A DNA stretch of 64,000 nt from Brenneria bubanii (GTDB taxonomy: Bacteria > Pseudomonadota > Gammaproteobacteria > Enterobacterales > Enterobacteriaceae): assembly GCF_022378355.1 (NCBI RefSeq), contig NZ_JAKMAJ010000003.1, positions 124,001 through 188,000 of the forward strand. Reading direction: 5' to 3'. This document shows, piece after piece, positions 9,296 through 24,143 of the stretch (within the stretch, counting starts at the first letter, position 1; each line of letters begins with the position of its first letter). Made by a program: the position numbers and the translations under genes. The notes beneath the pieces are model-generated. The model saw only the letters and a program-made list of their open reading frames with translations, ran no database searches and was not told the origin of the DNA.

Positions 9296-10048
9296 ATGAT
9301 CCCGGAAAAGCGAATTATCCGACGCATTCAGTCTGGCGGTTGTGCGATCCACTGCCAGGATTGCAGTATCAGTCAACTGTGCATTCCATTTACCTTAAAT
9401 GAGCACGAGCTCGATCAGCTCGATAATATCATTGAAAGGAAAAAGCCGATCCAGAAAGGACAGGCGCTCTTCAAGGCTGGCGATGAGTTAAAATCTCTCT
9501 ATGCCATCCGTTCCGGTACGATCAAGAGCTACACCATCACAGAACAAGGCGATGAGCAAATTACGGGATTTCATCTAGCAGGCGACCTGGTCGGTTTTGA
9601 TGCCATCGGCAATGCGCAGCATCCCAGCTTTGCTCAGGCGTTGGAAACCTCAATGGTTTGTGAAATTCCATTTGAGACGCTGGACGACCTCTCAGGGAAA
9701 ATGCCTAATCTGCGTCAGCAAATGATGCGTTTGATGAGCGGCGAAATTCGCGGCGACCAGGATATGATCCTGCTGTTGTCCAAGAAGAACGCCGAGGAGC
9801 GTTTGGCGGCGTTCATTTATAACCTGTCCCGACGCTTCGCCGAACGCGGCTTCTCTCCGCGAGAGTTCCGCCTGACCATGACGCGCGGCGATATTGGTAA
9901 TTATCTGGGATTAACGGTAGAAACCATCAGCCGTTTACTCGGACGTTTTCAAAAAAGCGAGATCCTTGCCGTTAAAGGCAAGTACATCACCATCGAAAAT
10001 CTTAGCGCACTGTCCGAACTTGCCGGCTCGTCGCCTAATCGAGCCTAA
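9296..10048 (+). CDS. fnr: FNR, oxygen-sensing global regulator
   Basis: A 250-residue CRP/FNR-family regulator switching cells to anaerobic metabolism. The [4Fe-4S] ligands Cys20, Cys23, Cys29 and Cys122 are all present at E. coli numbering. The cNMP-like beta-roll spans about 45-150, and the C-terminal helix-turn-helix contains [13 protein letters not shown]. It is flanked by ogt and uspE, the usual enterobacterial neighbours. Shine-Dalgarno support for the ATG is weak (GAGCAAAG). An FNR box sits in its promoter. It is relevant to the nif block downstream because NifL-type control depends on cellular redox state, but no direct link is visible in the sequence. Confidence 0.97.
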   Translation: MIPEKRIIRRIQSGGCAIHCQDCSISQLCIPFTLNEHELDQLDNIIERKKPIQKGQALFKAGDELKSLYAIRSGTIKSYTITEQGDEQITGFHLAGDLVGFDAIGNAQHPSFAQALETSMVCEIPFETLDDLSGKMPNLRQQMMRLMSGEIRGDQDMILLLSKKNAEERLAAFIYNLSRRFAERGFSPREFRLTMTRGDIGNYLGLTVETISRLLGRFQKSEILAVKGKYITIENLSALSELAGSSPNRA

Positions 10049-10144
10049 GCCATTGCCGGGATGATGAATATTGCATCGTTCCGGCTTTGCTCTCTGTTTT
10101 TTAAAACGATATTGTTCAAAACGATCTCCTTGGGGTACTCTTAA

Positions 10145-10159
10145 TTCACAGACTGTGAA
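10145..10159. promoter_or_regulatory. Perfect 15-bp palindrome in the uspE leader
   Basis: TTCACAG-A-CTGTGAA is a perfect inverted repeat with a one-base centre, ending 22 bp before the uspE start codon. It has CRP-like half-sites in the opposite order (TCACA-N3-TGTGA), so it is not a CRP site. It could be an operator near the transcription start; no regulator is assigned. Confidence 0.4.
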
Positions 10160-10181
10160 CTAACAGCTGTTTGGAGGACCT

Positions 10182-11141
10182 ATGGCAAAGTACCAGAACT
10201 TACTTGTCGCTATTGACCCGAATCAGGATGACCAACCAGCGCTTCGTCGGGCGGTTTATTTGGTTCAAAGACTTGGCGGCCGCATCAAGGCGTTTCTGCC
10301 TATTTACGATTTCTCTTACGAAATGACCACCCTATTGTCCCCCGACGAACGTATGGAAATGCGTCAGGGCGTGGTTCTACAGCGCAGCGAGTGGATCAGG
10401 GAGCAGTGTAAATATTATCTTGATGCCGGCGTGCCGATAGAAATAAAAGTGGTCTGGCACAATAAGCCATTTGAGGCCATCATCCAGGAGGTCATTGCCG
10501 GACAGCATGACCTTTTATTGAAAATGGCGCACCAGCACGATCGGTTGGAAGCCGTTATTTTCACGCCCACAGATTGGCAGTTGTTACGTAAATGTCCATG
10601 CCCGGTCTGGATGGTCAAGGATCAGCCCTGGCCGGAAGACAGCCGGGCGCTGGTTGCGGTTAACCTGTCCAGCGAAGATCCCTATCACGATCCCCTTAAC
10701 ATCAAGCTGGTATCGGAAACGCTGGAGCTGGCGAAGCAGGTCAATGAAACGGAAGTCCATCTTGTCGGCGCCTACCCGGTTACGCCGATTAACATCGCCA
10801 TTGAACTGCCCGATTTTGACCCCAGCGTGTATAACGATGCAATTCGTGGTCAGCATCTCATTGCAATGAAAGCGTTGCGCCAGAAATTTAATCTGGACGA
10901 ACGGGTAACGCATGTGGAGAAAGGGTTGCCCGAGGAGGTCATTCCCGATTTGGCGGAACATTTGCAGGCTGGCGTCGTGGTTTTAGGCTCGCTGGGCCGG
11001 ACCGGACTTTCCGCCGCGTTTATCGGTAATACCGTAGAGCATGTGATTGACCATCTGAAATGCGATCTATTGGCGATTAAGCCTGACGATTTCGTGCCTT
11101 CTATTACGCTGGAGGAAGAGGATGGCGACGACCAAAAATAG
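10182..11141 (+). CDS. uspE: UspE, tandem universal stress protein
   Basis: A 319-residue protein made of two Usp domains (about 4-150 and 155-305). The second keeps a G-x-x-G-type nucleotide-binding stretch near [24 protein letters not shown], ending in the typical LLAIKP strand. The start has GGAGG eight bases upstream. It is involved in stress tolerance, motility and aggregation phenotypes in E. coli, is cytoplasmic, and its molecular activity is unclear. It sits directly downstream of fnr as in E. coli, with a palindrome in its leader and a strong terminator after its stop. Confidence 0.94.
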   Translation: MAKYQNLLVAIDPNQDDQPALRRAVYLVQRLGGRIKAFLPIYDFSYEMTTLLSPDERMEMRQGVVLQRSEWIREQCKYYLDAGVPIEIKVVWHNKPFEAIIQEVIAGQHDLLLKMAHQHDRLEAVIFTPTDWQLLRKCPCPVWMVKDQPWPEDSRALVAVNLSSEDPYHDPLNIKLVSETLELAKQVNETEVHLVGAYPVTPINIAIELPDFDPSVYNDAIRGQHLIAMKALRQKFNLDERVTHVEKGLPEEVIPDLAEHLQAGVVVLGSLGRTGLSAAFIGNTVEHVIDHLKCDLLAIKPDDFVPSITLEEEDGDDQK

Positions 11142-11167
11142 TGTTGCCGTCAACTGAACGAAAACAT

Positions 11168-11201
11168 AAAAAAGGGGCGATAAAAAATCATCGCCCCTTT
11201 T
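11168..11201. terminator. Bidirectional terminator between uspE and pntB
   Basis: An 11-bp stem AAAGGGGCGAT / ATCGCCCCTTT (11171-11181 with 11190-11200) is flanked by an A run on its left, giving a T run for leftward transcription, and by a short T run on the right. It fits the convergent uspE and pntB genes. Confidence 0.8.
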
Positions 11202-11219
11202 GCTATTTCAGATATTGGA

Positions 11220-12608
11220 TTATAGCGCTTTCAAAATCGCCTCTACGCTGTCTTTGGCGTCGCCAAACAACATCTGCGTATTCTCTTTAAAGAATAACGG
11301 GTTCTGAACGCCGGCATAACCTGTATTCATAGAGCGCTTAAACACGATAACGTTCTGTGCTTTCCACACTTCAAGAACCGGCATTCCCGCAATCGGACTA
11401 TGCGGGTCTTCCTGCGCCGCCGGGTTGACGGTGTCGTTCGCGCCAATAACCAACACGGTATCGGTATCAGCGAAATCATCATTGATTTCATCCATTTCCA
11501 ATACGATGTCGTAAGGCACTTTCGCTTCAGCCAGCAGAACGTTCATATGACCGGGCAGACGACCGGCGACCGGGTGAATACCAAACCGGACATTGATGCC
11601 GCGAGCGCGCAGCTTTGCGGTGATATCATGCACCGGGTACTGTGCCTGCGCGACCGCCATACCATATCCCGGCGTGATGATAACCGAACTTGAGTTCTTG
11701 AGTAATTCGGCTACGTCTTCCGCCGAGGCCTCACGGTACTCGCCCATTTCTTCGCTTTCGCCGGTGGAAGAACCATCGGTACCAAAACCGCCGGCAATAA
11801 CGCTGATGAAGGAGCGATTCATCGCGTTGCACATAATGTAAGACAGAATGGCCCCGGAAGAACCGACCAGCGCGCCGGTCACGATCAGCAGGTCATTGCT
11901 TAACATAAAGCCCGCCGCCGCTGCCGCCCAACCGGAATAGGAATTGAGCATGGATACCACTACCGGCATGTCGGCACCACCGATGGAAGCCACCAAATGC
12001 CAGCCGAATACCAATGCGATAGCGGTCATTAGCAGTAACGCAATAGCCTGTACCGCAACGCTGCCGGTATTAACAAATGCCAGGAGCAATAGAAAAGACA
12101 CGACCAGCGCGGCAAGATTCATTTTGTGGCGATGAGGCAGCATCAGCGGTTTGGATGAAATCTTGCCGCGTAACTTCCCGAAGGCGACCACGGAACCGGT
12201 AAAGGTGACGGCGCCGATGAAAATACCCAAAAAGACTTCCGTCAAATGGATATTCACCATCACCGGATCGGTGATCTCACCATGGTCAAGGAAACTGTTA
12301 AATCCGACCAGTACGGCGGCCAGACCGACGAAGCTGTGAAGAACGGCAACCAGTTCCGGCATTTCGGTCATTTCAACCTTACGAGCCAGATACACGCCAA
12401 TCGCGCCGCCAATCACCATGGCAAGGATAATCCAGCCAACGTTTCCTGTTTCCGGTCCAAGAATGGTTGCGATCAACGCAATGGCCATCCCGGTAACGCC
12501 GAAAATATTCCCCTGACGGGACGTTTCGTGTTTCGATAAACCGGCCAGGCTAAAGATAAATAAAATCGCGGCAACAATGTATGCAGCTGTAACTAATCCA
12601 CCAGACAT
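11220..12608 (-). CDS. pntB: PntB, proton-translocating transhydrogenase beta subunit
   Basis: A 462-residue inner-membrane protein forming, with PntA, the proton-motive-force-driven NADH:NADP+ transhydrogenase that supplies NADPH. The N-terminal ~270 residues are a bundle of about nine hydrophobic helices (domain II). The C-terminal ~180 residues form the NADP(H)-binding domain III, with [10 protein letters not shown] and the GANDTVNP segment. Length equals the E. coli protein. It lies 10 bp downstream of pntA and is co-transcribed with it. Confidence 0.96.
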   Translation of the reverse strand: MSGGLVTAAYIVAAILFIFSLAGLSKHETSRQGNIFGVTGMAIALIATILGPETGNVGWIILAMVIGGAIGVYLARKVEMTEMPELVAVLHSFVGLAAVLVGFNSFLDHGEITDPVMVNIHLTEVFLGIFIGAVTFTGSVVAFGKLRGKISSKPLMLPHRHKMNLAALVVSFLLLLAFVNTGSVAVQAIALLLMTAIALVFGWHLVASIGGADMPVVVSMLNSYSGWAAAAAGFMLSNDLLIVTGALVGSSGAILSYIMCNAMNRSFISVIAGGFGTDGSSTGESEEMGEYREASAEDVAELLKNSSSVIITPGYGMAVAQAQYPVHDITAKLRARGINVRFGIHPVAGRLPGHMNVLLAEAKVPYDIVLEMDEINDDFADTDTVLVIGANDTVNPAAQEDPHSPIAGMPVLEVWKAQNVIVFKRSMNTGYAGVQNPLFFKENTQMLFGDAKDSVEAILKAL

Positions 12609-12618
12609 GTGTTACCCC

Positions 12619-14776
<2,158 letters not shown>

Positions 14777-15727
14777 ATGAATTTGAAGACGACTGTTATT
14801 GTATCCGCACTACTCTCATTATCGGCATTTTCAGTACAGGCGGCGCAGGAACTCACCGCTGACCAGGCGGGTGCATTACAGCCCTTTAAACGAATTTCGT
14901 TCGTAGGCCGGTTTAACGCTATTTACGAAGCGGTTGCGGCGGCATCGAAACGTGCTGATGCTCAGGGTGCTGATTCGTTTTATGTTCAGGATATGATAAG
15001 CGCGAATTCTCTTGATAGATGGAACGTTATTGTCGACCTCTATCACAAAGATGCGCCCAAAGCGAGCCATGCCGCCAAATATCGCACCTTTTATGGCGTC
15101 AAAGAGCTGCCTAAAGATGTCGCGTACGGGCTGGAACCGTACGATACCGTTACCGTCAGCGGTTTTTTCCCCAGCCAACCTGATTTGAACGATGCCATTG
15201 CTAAAGCGGCGAAAGAAAAGAATGCGGATGCTTTCTTTATCGTACGCCAGGTTGACATTAACTCGGAAGGTAGCAACCAGAAAGTAACGGCATATATCTA
15301 TAAAGCCGACGCCCCTAAACGTCAGGTTCAGCGCGCGGACGCCATTCCGGCTGACTCCGATGCCGGCAGAGCCGCACTGGCAGCCGGCGGCGCAGAAGCC
15401 GCCAAGGTGGAGCTCCCTGGCGTGGCCAGCTCTGATAGCCCCAGTCGCAATGTCGGCAAATTTTTTGAAACCCAGACATCAAAAGGTGGTCGTTACACTG
15501 TCACGTTGGCCGACGGTTCTAAAATCGAAGAGCTTAACAATGCGACCGCCGCGCAGATGGTGCCTTTCGATGCCATCTCTTTTCGCGGCAACTACCACTC
15601 CATGCCGGAAGTATCTCAGGCGGTGGCTAAACGCGCGGCTAAAAAAGGCGCCAAGTATTACCACATCACCAAACAGTGGGAAGGCAATGGCACTAATATG
15701 AATATCAGCGCCGATCTGTATAAGTAA
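14777..15727 (+). CDS. ydgH: YdgH, exported protein with three DUF1471 repeats
   Basis: A 316-residue exported protein. The ATG at 14777 is chosen because AAAGGA lies seven bases upstream and the product then begins with a signal peptide (MNLKTTVIVSALLSLSAFSVQA, cleaved before AQELT). An in-frame start 51 bases earlier lacks these features. The mature protein has three DUF1471/YhcN-like repeats at about 30-100, 110-180 and 245-315, each with an F-x-x-I-s-f/V-s-G...A-A-x-k-g-A-x-x-f-y pattern. Other DUF1471 proteins are periplasmic stress or biofilm factors. The position next to pntAB and the length match E. coli YdgH. Confidence 0.92.
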   Translation: MNLKTTVIVSALLSLSAFSVQAAQELTADQAGALQPFKRISFVGRFNAIYEAVAAASKRADAQGADSFYVQDMISANSLDRWNVIVDLYHKDAPKASHAAKYRTFYGVKELPKDVAYGLEPYDTVTVSGFFPSQPDLNDAIAKAAKEKNADAFFIVRQVDINSEGSNQKVTAYIYKADAPKRQVQRADAIPADSDAGRAALAAGGAEAAKVELPGVASSDSPSRNVGKFFETQTSKGGRYTVTLADGSKIEELNNATAAQMVPFDAISFRGNYHSMPEVSQAVAKRAAKKGAKYYHITKQWEGNGTNMNISADLYK

Positions 15728-15740
15728 GCGAACAGAAGAC

Positions 15741-15768
15741 AAAAAACCCGCATAGCGCGGGTTTTTTT
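15741..15768 (+). terminator. Terminator of ydgH
   Basis: An A-run followed by CCCGC-ATAGC-GCGGG and seven T gives a textbook Rho-independent terminator 13 bases after the ydgH stop. The A run also allows use by leftward kdsA transcription. Confidence 0.9.
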
Positions 15769-15797
15769 ACCATTCAAGCACGCCGGACCCCAACGTA

Positions 15798-16661
<864 letters not shown>

Positions 16662-16757
16662 TTACTATCGGATAAATCAACGTTGAACATACCCGTCAAT
16701 CTGCAACGTCTCATCTGACTTTGGCTTGCCAACCAACGGGTATAAATAGGGTATTCA

Positions 16758-17567
16758 TCAATGCAGGACGATGTGTTTTTGCTCTATTGAATGGATCTGA
16801 ACTTTGATCATTTCACTCACCGGGTCTTCCGGACATTGTTCGACAAAATAATTAAGATCGGATAGCGCGATGTGGTCGCAGTCCAACTGGGCGTAAATCA
16901 GCCCGCGATCACGGATTTCATACGGGTCGTCCGGCTCAAACTGCAATACCGCTTCGCTGGCCTTCAACGCCAGCTCCATCTGTTTTTCTTCCATCAACGC
17001 GACTTTCAGCGTATCGAGCATCTTACGTACGATCAGCACGTTTTCCGCTTCATCCAGATCTTCATCCATCAACTGCGAGGACGGGCCGATATTGCCTTTC
17101 AGCCACACATCCAGCACATGTTCGCTCAGCGTGTCGCCGGTTAACGGATTGATCAGCCACATCTCTTCATCCAGCCAGTCGGCGCGTAAAATCAGCTGGG
17201 TCGGGAAAATGACCGGCATCAGCGGAAGTCCAAGTTCGTGCGCGATATGCAGAAAAATCACGCCAAGCGATACCGGCATTCCCTGTCGCGATGCGAGGAC
17301 TTTATCCAGCCACAAAACGTCGGACAGCCGATAAACGCCGCTGGCGCCGCCGAATCCCCAGGTGTGAAAGAACAGCTCAATGAGTTTCTCAAGCTGTAAA
17401 TCCTGTTCAAGATCCGCGGGGATAACCGCGCGGGCGTCGTCAACTAACTGTTGCAGGTTTTTTCGCACATCCTGCGCGGGGAAATCACGGCGAATCGCCT
17501 GTGAGACGAGCACGACACCTTCACTTAACTGTGAACGATTGAATTCAAAATCAGCAATAGAACTCAT
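16758..17567 (-). CDS. sirB1: SirB1 (YchA) family protein
   Basis: A 269-residue protein with an N-terminal transglutaminase-like SirB1 domain (about 20-190, including DARAVIPADL and GFGGASGVYRLSDVLWLDKVLASRQGMPVSLGVIFLHIA in two parts) and C-terminal TPR-like helices. It lies 2 bp after sirB2 and upstream of kdsA, the standard enterobacterial context. It is named after a Salmonella locus affecting invasion gene expression; molecular function is not established. Confidence 0.92.
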   Translation of the reverse strand: MSSIADFEFNRSQLSEGVVLVSQAIRRDFPAQDVRKNLQQLVDDARAVIPADLEQDLQLEKLIELFFHTWGFGGASGVYRLSDVLWLDKVLASRQGMPVSLGVIFLHIAHELGLPLMPVIFPTQLILRADWLDEEMWLINPLTGDTLSEHVLDVWLKGNIGPSSQLMDEDLDEAENVLIVRKMLDTLKVALMEEKQMELALKASEAVLQFEPDDPYEIRDRGLIYAQLDCDHIALSDLNYFVEQCPEDPVSEMIKVQIHSIEQKHIVLH

Positions 17568-17569
17568 AG

Positions 17570-17983
17570 TTATCCCATCAGCAACGGTAACTTAGTCAGC
17601 GAAATCTGCATAACCAGACAGAAGCATACTAAGGCAAGTATAAACGCCAGCCAGCGCATCTTTTGACTGCGCGGACGTTTCCCCAGCGCGATAGCGCCAA
17701 GGAAGATATAAATAATAACGCCAAATAGTTTTTCCGTCAGCCAGCTTTGTCCGGCGGTAAACGGGTAAACGCGGTTAATGATGAGTAACGCGACGCCGCT
17801 AACCAATAATAAGGTATCGTTGAGATGAGGCAGTATCTTGACCCATCGTTGCCGTAACAGGGGCGATTGTCGACATAACCAAAAAAAACGCAGCACAAAC
17901 AAAACGATGCTGACACCGACCGTAACCATATGCAAATATGCAAAACCTAAAAAGAGCGCCACTGGCGTTGCCTCCCGAGTCAT
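17570..17983 (-). CDS. sirB2: SirB2 family inner-membrane protein
   Basis: A 137-residue hydrophobic protein with four predicted membrane helices (about 10-30, 55-72, 83-103, 112-130). It carries the family pattern HLNDTLLLVSGVALLI and WLTEKLFGVIIYIFLG. It is encoded 6 bp after prmC and 2 bp before sirB1. Function unknown. Confidence 0.9.
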   Translation of the reverse strand: MTREATPVALFLGFAYLHMVTVGVSIVLFVLRFFWLCRQSPLLRQRWVKILPHLNDTLLLVSGVALLIINRVYPFTAGQSWLTEKLFGVIIYIFLGAIALGKRPRSQKMRWLAFILALVCFCLVMQISLTKLPLLMG

Positions 17984-17989
17984 TGTTAT

Positions 17990-18826
17990 TTACCGCGTTG
18001 GCCATTGCCCCAGCGATACGCGATCGTTATTTCCATAGTCCTGATGGGTTTCCACCCGCTCAAACCCATTGTCCTGCAAAAGCTGTCGCACCGCCGCGCC
18101 CTGTCGCCAACCGTGTTCCAATAATAACCAGCCGTTGGGCTGCAAATGGTTGGCGGCCTGTTCAATGATGCGTCGCAAATCGGCCAATCCATTTTCTGCC
18201 GCCACTAATGCGCTGGCAGGTTCAAAACGGACATCCCCCTGAGACAGGTGGATATCATCGGCATCGATATAGGGGGGATTACTGACGATAAGCGTAAAAT
18301 TCCGTCGCGGCAGCGCAGAAAACCAGTCGCTCAATAAAAAACGCGCATTGGTTATGCCCAGTCGTTCGGCGTTTCGCTTTGCCAGCGTTACCGCGTCTGG
18401 CTGCGCATCCACGCCGGTTACCTGACAATCCGCGCGTTCACTGGCGAGAGCCAGGGCAATCGCCCCGCTGCCGGTGCCTAAATCCAAAATGGCGCAGGGT
18501 TCGCAAGGCAAGCGCAGCAACGCCTGCTCAACCAGGCATTCGGTATCGGGACGAGGGATCAATGTGGCCGGCGATACCGTCAGCGACAGCGACCAAAACT
18601 CACGCTCCCCCGTCAGATAGGCGATAGGTTCGCCGCTGATGCGGCGCGCCAGTAAGCTATCCAATTGCTGCGATTGGGCATCCGTCAACCGCGTCTCGCC
18701 GAATGCCAGCAGAAAAGTGCGCGCTTTTCCGGTGACGAAACTCAACAGCACTTCCACATCCCGTTTCGGGCTCTCTCCCGCCGCAAGCCGCGTAATGGCC
18801 GATGCCAGCCAGGTTTGATAATTCAT
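17990..18826 (-). CDS. prmC: PrmC, release-factor glutamine methyltransferase
   Basis: A 278-residue SAM-dependent enzyme methylating the Gln of the GGQ motif in release factors. The AILDLGTGSGAIALALA SAM site and the NPPY catalytic tetrad (IVSNPPYIDADD) are intact. Its ATG overlaps the prfA stop by one base, so enzyme and substrate are translationally coupled. Confidence 0.97.
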   Translation of the reverse strand: MNYQTWLASAITRLAAGESPKRDVEVLLSFVTGKARTFLLAFGETRLTDAQSQQLDSLLARRISGEPIAYLTGEREFWSLSLTVSPATLIPRPDTECLVEQALLRLPCEPCAILDLGTGSGAIALALASERADCQVTGVDAQPDAVTLAKRNAERLGITNARFLLSDWFSALPRRNFTLIVSNPPYIDADDIHLSQGDVRFEPASALVAAENGLADLRRIIEQAANHLQPNGWLLLEHGWRQGAAVRQLLQDNGFERVETHQDYGNNDRVSLGQWPTR

Positions 18827-19908
18827 TACTCTTGCTCTGACAGCGCGGCAAGCTGGTCGGCCTGATACTCCTGGACCACGGGTTGGATCAGCATATCCAG
18901 TTTGCCTTCCATTGCTTCATCCAGCCGATAGAGCGTCAGATTGATACGGTGATCGGTCACTCTTCCCTGAGGGAAGTTATAGGTCCGGATACGATCCGAG
19001 CGGTCGCCGCTGCCAAGCAGATTTCGCCGCGTAGAGGCTTCCTCCAGCTGGCGTTTCTGCATTTCCGCGGCACGAATACGCGCGCCCAACACCGATAACG
19101 CTTTGGCTTTGTTTTTATGCTGGGAACGTTCATCCTGACACTCGACCACGATACCCGTCGGCAGGTGAGTAATGCGAATAGCGGAGTCGGTGGTGTTAAC
19201 GTGTTGCCCCCCCGCCCCGGACGAACGGAAGGTATCGATGCGCAAATCGCCCGGACTGATCTCCGGCAGCTCGGCTTCCGGAATTTCCGGCATTACCGCC
19301 ACGGTGCAGGCCGAGGTGTGGATCCGCCCCTGCGATTCGGTGGCCGGAACGCGCTGTACGCGATGACCGCCGGATTCAAATTTGAGCTGTCCGTAGACGC
19401 CATCGCCAGATACTTTGGCGATGACTTCTTTATAGCCGCCATGCTCGCCGTCGCTGGCGCTCATGATTTCTACCTGCCAACGGCGGGTTTCCGCGTAGCG
19501 GCTGTACATACGGAACAGATCGCCGGCGAAAATCGCCGCTTCATCGCCGCCGGTGCCTGCGCGAACCTCAAGGAAGCAGCCGCGTTCATCATCCGGGTCT
19601 TTAGGCAAAAGCAACAGCTGAAGTTGCTGTTCCAGCGCTTCGCCGTCGGTTTTCGCCTGCTTTAATTCTTCCTGCGCCATTTCACGCATTTCCGCATCAT
19701 CAAGCATCAGCTCAGCGGTTTCTATATCTTCTTGTACCTGCTGCCACTGTTGGAAACAGCGAGTAATATCGGTAAGTTGCGCATATTCGCGCGACAATGC
19801 ACGAAAGCGATCCATATCAGCGATCACGTTCGACTCGCCGAGCAACGCCTGAACTTCTTCATGGCGTTCTTGTAACGCTTCCAGTTTAGCAACAATAGAA
19901 GGCTTCAT
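18826..19908 (-). CDS. prfA: PrfA, peptide chain release factor 1
   Basis: A 360-residue class-I release factor reading UAA/UAG. The [14 protein letters not shown] segment places the catalytic Gln at residue 235, as in E. coli. The codon-recognition PAT-type motif region is present ([13 protein letters not shown]). It sits in the hemA-prfA-prmC operon, 34 bp after hemA. Confidence 0.98.
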   Translation of the reverse strand: MKPSIVAKLEALQERHEEVQALLGESNVIADMDRFRALSREYAQLTDITRCFQQWQQVQEDIETAELMLDDAEMREMAQEELKQAKTDGEALEQQLQLLLLPKDPDDERGCFLEVRAGTGGDEAAIFAGDLFRMYSRYAETRRWQVEIMSASDGEHGGYKEVIAKVSGDGVYGQLKFESGGHRVQRVPATESQGRIHTSACTVAVMPEIPEAELPEISPGDLRIDTFRSSGAGGQHVNTTDSAIRITHLPTGIVVECQDERSQHKNKAKALSVLGARIRAAEMQKRQLEEASTRRNLLGSGDRSDRIRTYNFPQGRVTDHRINLTLYRLDEAMEGKLDMLIQPVVQEYQADQLAALSEQE

Positions 19909-19942
19909 GCGGGCTGTTAAATCCTGTTAAGAGAAATGAATG

Positions 19943-21199
19943 CTAGTCCAGCCCAAGGCTGTCACGTAAAATTTGTAATCGATCCAGATCGCCGTCGCGG
20001 GCGGCCTGTTGCAGAGATTTGGTGGGGGCATGGATCAGACGATTGGTTAGACGATGGGTCAACTCCTGAATAACCATTTCCACATCGCTTCCCTGTTGAA
20101 TGGCGGCAAGCGCTTTCGCCGTCATTTCCGAACGCAGTTCCTCCGCCTGTTCCCGATAATCACGGATGGAGTCAACGGCGGACTGCGCCCGCAGCCAGGC
20201 CATAAAGTCGGCGCTTTCCTGCTGAACGATTGATTCTGCCTGAATGGCGGCCGCTTTGCGCTGCGCCAGATTATGCTGAATGATGGCGTGCAGATCATCA
20301 ACGCTGTAAAGGTAGACGTTGGGTAATTTCCCGACTTCCGGTTCAATATCACGCGGAACGGCGATATCCACCATCAACATTGGCTGATTGCGCCTGGCTT
20401 TCAGCGTCCTTTCCATCATCCCTTTCCCAATAATTGGCAATGTACTCGCGGTTGAGCTAATGACGATATCCGCATGGGCGAGCTGTTCATCCAGTTCGGC
20501 CAGCGTAATGACTTCCGCGCCTACTTCAGCGGCTAGCGATTGCGCCCGTTCGCGGGTTCGGTTGGCGATCACCATGCGATGCACCTGATGTTCGCGCAGA
20601 TGGCGAGCGACGAGCTCGATGGTTTCCCCCGCGCCAACCAGTAAAACATTGACGTCAGCAAGGGATTCAAAGATTTGGCGCGCCAGCGTGCAGGCGGCAA
20701 ACGCGACGGAAACCGCGCTGGCGCCGATATCCGTTTCGGTACGAACCCGTTTGGCGACGGTAAAGGATTTCTGAAATAAGCGCTCAAGCTCGCCGGATAC
20801 CGAATGGCCTCGCAGCGATTCCGCAAAGGCTTTCTTTACCTGTCCCAGGATCTGCGGCTCCCCGAGTACCAGCGAGTCGAGGCCGCTGGCTACGCGCATC
20901 AAGTGGCTGACGGCGGCGTTATCCTGATGCCAGTAAAAGCTGTCGCTAACGTCATCAGGATCCAGATGATGGTATTCGCACAGCCAGTCAATCAATTGTT
21001 CACGCTGGTTTCCCTGTTCTTCAACGCTGAGGTAGAGTTCGGTGCGATTACATGTGGACAGCAGTACGCCGCCCTGCACCATAGGTTGTTGTAGCAGGCT
21101 ATTCAGAGCCTGCCCCAGCGCATCCGGCGAGAAAGAAACGCGTTCCCGCAAAGAAACCGGAGCCGTTTTGTGATTAATACCAAGCGCGAGCAACGTCAT
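19943..21199 (-). CDS. hemA: HemA, glutamyl-tRNA reductase
   Basis: A 418-residue NADPH-dependent enzyme reducing glutamyl-tRNA to glutamate-1-semialdehyde, the first committed step of the C5 haem pathway. Catalytic Cys50 is in [11 protein letters not shown], and [10 protein letters not shown] opens the N-terminal domain. The NADPH domain has [15 protein letters not shown]. It is divergent from lolB, the normal enterobacterial arrangement, and heads the leftward operon. Confidence 0.97.
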   Translation of the reverse strand: MTLLALGINHKTAPVSLRERVSFSPDALGQALNSLLQQPMVQGGVLLSTCNRTELYLSVEEQGNQREQLIDWLCEYHHLDPDDVSDSFYWHQDNAAVSHLMRVASGLDSLVLGEPQILGQVKKAFAESLRGHSVSGELERLFQKSFTVAKRVRTETDIGASAVSVAFAACTLARQIFESLADVNVLLVGAGETIELVARHLREHQVHRMVIANRTRERAQSLAAEVGAEVITLAELDEQLAHADIVISSTASTLPIIGKGMMERTLKARRNQPMLMVDIAVPRDIEPEVGKLPNVYLYSVDDLHAIIQHNLAQRKAAAIQAESIVQQESADFMAWLRAQSAVDSIRDYREQAEELRSEMTAKALAAIQQGSDVEMVIQELTHRLTNRLIHAPTKSLQQAARDGDLDRLQILRDSLGLD

Positions 21200-21410
21200 T
21201 GAACAGTTCTTGAGTAATACCGGTGTTAGTATGGATTTCGTTGCATGGCATTCTACTTGATGCCGGGAAGCAAGAAAAGCGACAGCGCGTGATGCCCTTC
21301 ATCCTGGGTGTATACTTTGCGTTGAAAACGACAAACATTGACGCTGAGCCACAAGCTCGCTAGCGTGACCATTCTGCGATGTTCAATCTGATTGATAGGA
21401 TCTGACCGAC

Positions 21411-22034
21411 ATGCCACTAAATACCCTCCGTTGCCTGCGGCTACTGCCTTTAGCCAGTGTTCTGCTGACGGCCTGTAGCCTTCATCAACCCGCGGCGCCG
21501 GGCAACAGCCCCACCTCGCCCGAATGGCGGCAGCATCAGCAAAAAGTGCAACAGCTTAGCCAATATCAGACCCGCGGTTCTTTTGCCTATATTTCCGATA
21601 GCAAGAAACTATATGCGCGTTTTTTCTGGGAGGAGTCGTCGTCGCAGCGCTATCGTCTGCTGTTGACCAATCCCCTGGGCAGCACGGAACTGGAATTGAG
21701 TGCTCAACCGGGCAGCGTACAGATCGCGGATAATCAGGGTAAGCGTTATGTCGGGAAGGATGCCGAAGATATGGTGCAACAGCTAACGGGAATGGCTATT
21801 CCCCTTGATAATCTGCGCCAATGGATCATCGGTTTACCGGGAGAAGCGAGCGACTTCACCCTCGACGATAAATTTTTGCTGAATAAAGTCACCTATCGCC
21901 AGGGAAATAATGACTGGACCGTTAGCTATCAAAGTTACAACCAAAAGGTAAATCCGCCGTTGCCGCAAAGTCTGGAGCTGACTCAGGGCCAACAACGCAT
22001 CAAGCTAAAAATGGATAACTGGACGGTAAAATAG
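21411..22034 (+). CDS. lolB: LolB, outer-membrane lipoprotein receptor
   Basis: A 207-residue outer-membrane lipoprotein that accepts lipoproteins from LolA and inserts them in the outer membrane. The signal peptide ends in the lipobox LLTAC, making Cys22 the lipidated residue, and the next residue (Ser) is not an inner-membrane retention signal. The mature protein has the LolB beta-barrel pattern ([20 protein letters not shown]). It is followed by ispE after 3 bp. Confidence 0.95.
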   Translation: MPLNTLRCLRLLPLASVLLTACSLHQPAAPGNSPTSPEWRQHQQKVQQLSQYQTRGSFAYISDSKKLYARFFWEESSSQRYRLLLTNPLGSTELELSAQPGSVQIADNQGKRYVGKDAEDMVQQLTGMAIPLDNLRQWIIGLPGEASDFTLDDKFLLNKVTYRQGNNDWTVSYQSYNQKVNPPLPQSLELTQGQQRIKLKMDNWTVK

Positions 22035-22037
22035 CCC

Positions 22038-22910
22038 ATGCAGCGCAACCCTATCGAGCAATGGCCTTCTCCCGCCAAGCTGAACTTATTTCTCTATATC
22101 ACCGGGCGGAGAGCGGATGGCTACCATCTGCTGCAAACCCTGTTTCAGTTTTTGGATTATGGCGACACGCTGGCCATCGCGCCCCGTCATGATGACCGTA
22201 TTGAGCTGCTGACGCCTCTGGACGGCGTGGATAACGATCATAATCTGATTATTCGCGCGGCACGTTTGCTGCAGCAATATTGTCTGGAACAAGGCTGCCG
22301 CCCCGCGTATTTTGGGGCGGATATTCGCATCGACAAGCGCCTGCCGATGGGCGGCGGATTGGGGGGGGGGTCATCGAATGCGGCCACCGTACTGGTGGCG
22401 CTCAACCACCTGTGGCAATGCAATCTGCGCAAGGACGAACTGGCGACTCTCGGCCTGCGGCTCGGCGCCGACGTGCCGATATTCGTTCATGGTCATGCCG
22501 CATTTGCGCAAGGCGTGGGCGAACAACTGACGCCGGCGCATCCGGAGGAAAAGTGGTATTTGGTTGCCCATCCGGGGATCAGTATCCCTACCCCGCTGAT
22601 CTTCGGCGATCCTCTGCTAAAACGTGATTCGCCGGTTCGATCTTTAGAACAGTTGCTAAAACAGACCTTCGTCAATGATTGTGAGACTATCGCAAGAAAA
22701 CGTTTTCGTGAGGTTGAACAGCTACTTTCATGGCTGTTAGAATACGCCCCGGCGCGCCTGACTGGAACCGGCGCTTGTGTGTTCGCTGAGTTCGACACCG
22801 AGTCCGAAGCCCGTCAGGTGCTTGACCAGGCCCCGGATGAGTTAAATGGTTTTGTTGCGCGAGGCGTTAACGTCTCTCCGTTACAACGCACACTTTCCGG
22901 GCAATGTTAA
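22038..22910 (+). CDS. ispE: IspE, CDP-methylerythritol kinase
   Basis: A 290-residue GHMP-family kinase of the non-mevalonate isoprenoid pathway. The start motif is [21 protein letters not shown], and the ATP-binding loop is [14 protein letters not shown]. The codons for the second Gly triplet form an uninterrupted run of ten G at 22361-22370, inside an essential active-site loop. The reading frame is intact. It sits between lolB and prs, as usual. Confidence 0.96.
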   Translation: MQRNPIEQWPSPAKLNLFLYITGRRADGYHLLQTLFQFLDYGDTLAIAPRHDDRIELLTPLDGVDNDHNLIIRAARLLQQYCLEQGCRPAYFGADIRIDKRLPMGGGLGGGSSNAATVLVALNHLWQCNLRKDELATLGLRLGADVPIFVHGHAAFAQGVGEQLTPAHPEEKWYLVAHPGISIPTPLIFGDPLLKRDSPVRSLEQLLKQTFVNDCETIARKRFREVEQLLSWLLEYAPARLTGTGACVFAEFDTESEARQVLDQAPDELNGFVARGVNVSPLQRTLSGQC

Positions 22911-22957
22911 GTTTTGATAACACCCAGTCTGTTTGGGCTGTGTTTTATCAAGCTTAA

Positions 22958-24004
<1,047 letters not shown>

Positions 24005-24037
24005 TCGTATTTAGCGGGTAATTAGCTATTTACGCAA

Positions 24038-24069
24038 AATTAAGCCACCTGTAACAGGGTGGCTTAATT
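24038..24069 (+). terminator. Terminator-like hairpin after prs
   Basis: A perfect 12-bp stem AATTAAGCCACC / GGTGGCTTAATT with an 8-base loop, 34 bases after the prs stop. The downstream T tract is short (ATTT). Confidence 0.65.
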
Positions 24070-24143
24070 ATTTGCGGTAATAAAAAAACGATGATTATGG
24101 CTGCGGCATTCTTTTAATTCGGTGCCCGAAAGTGTTTACCGCG

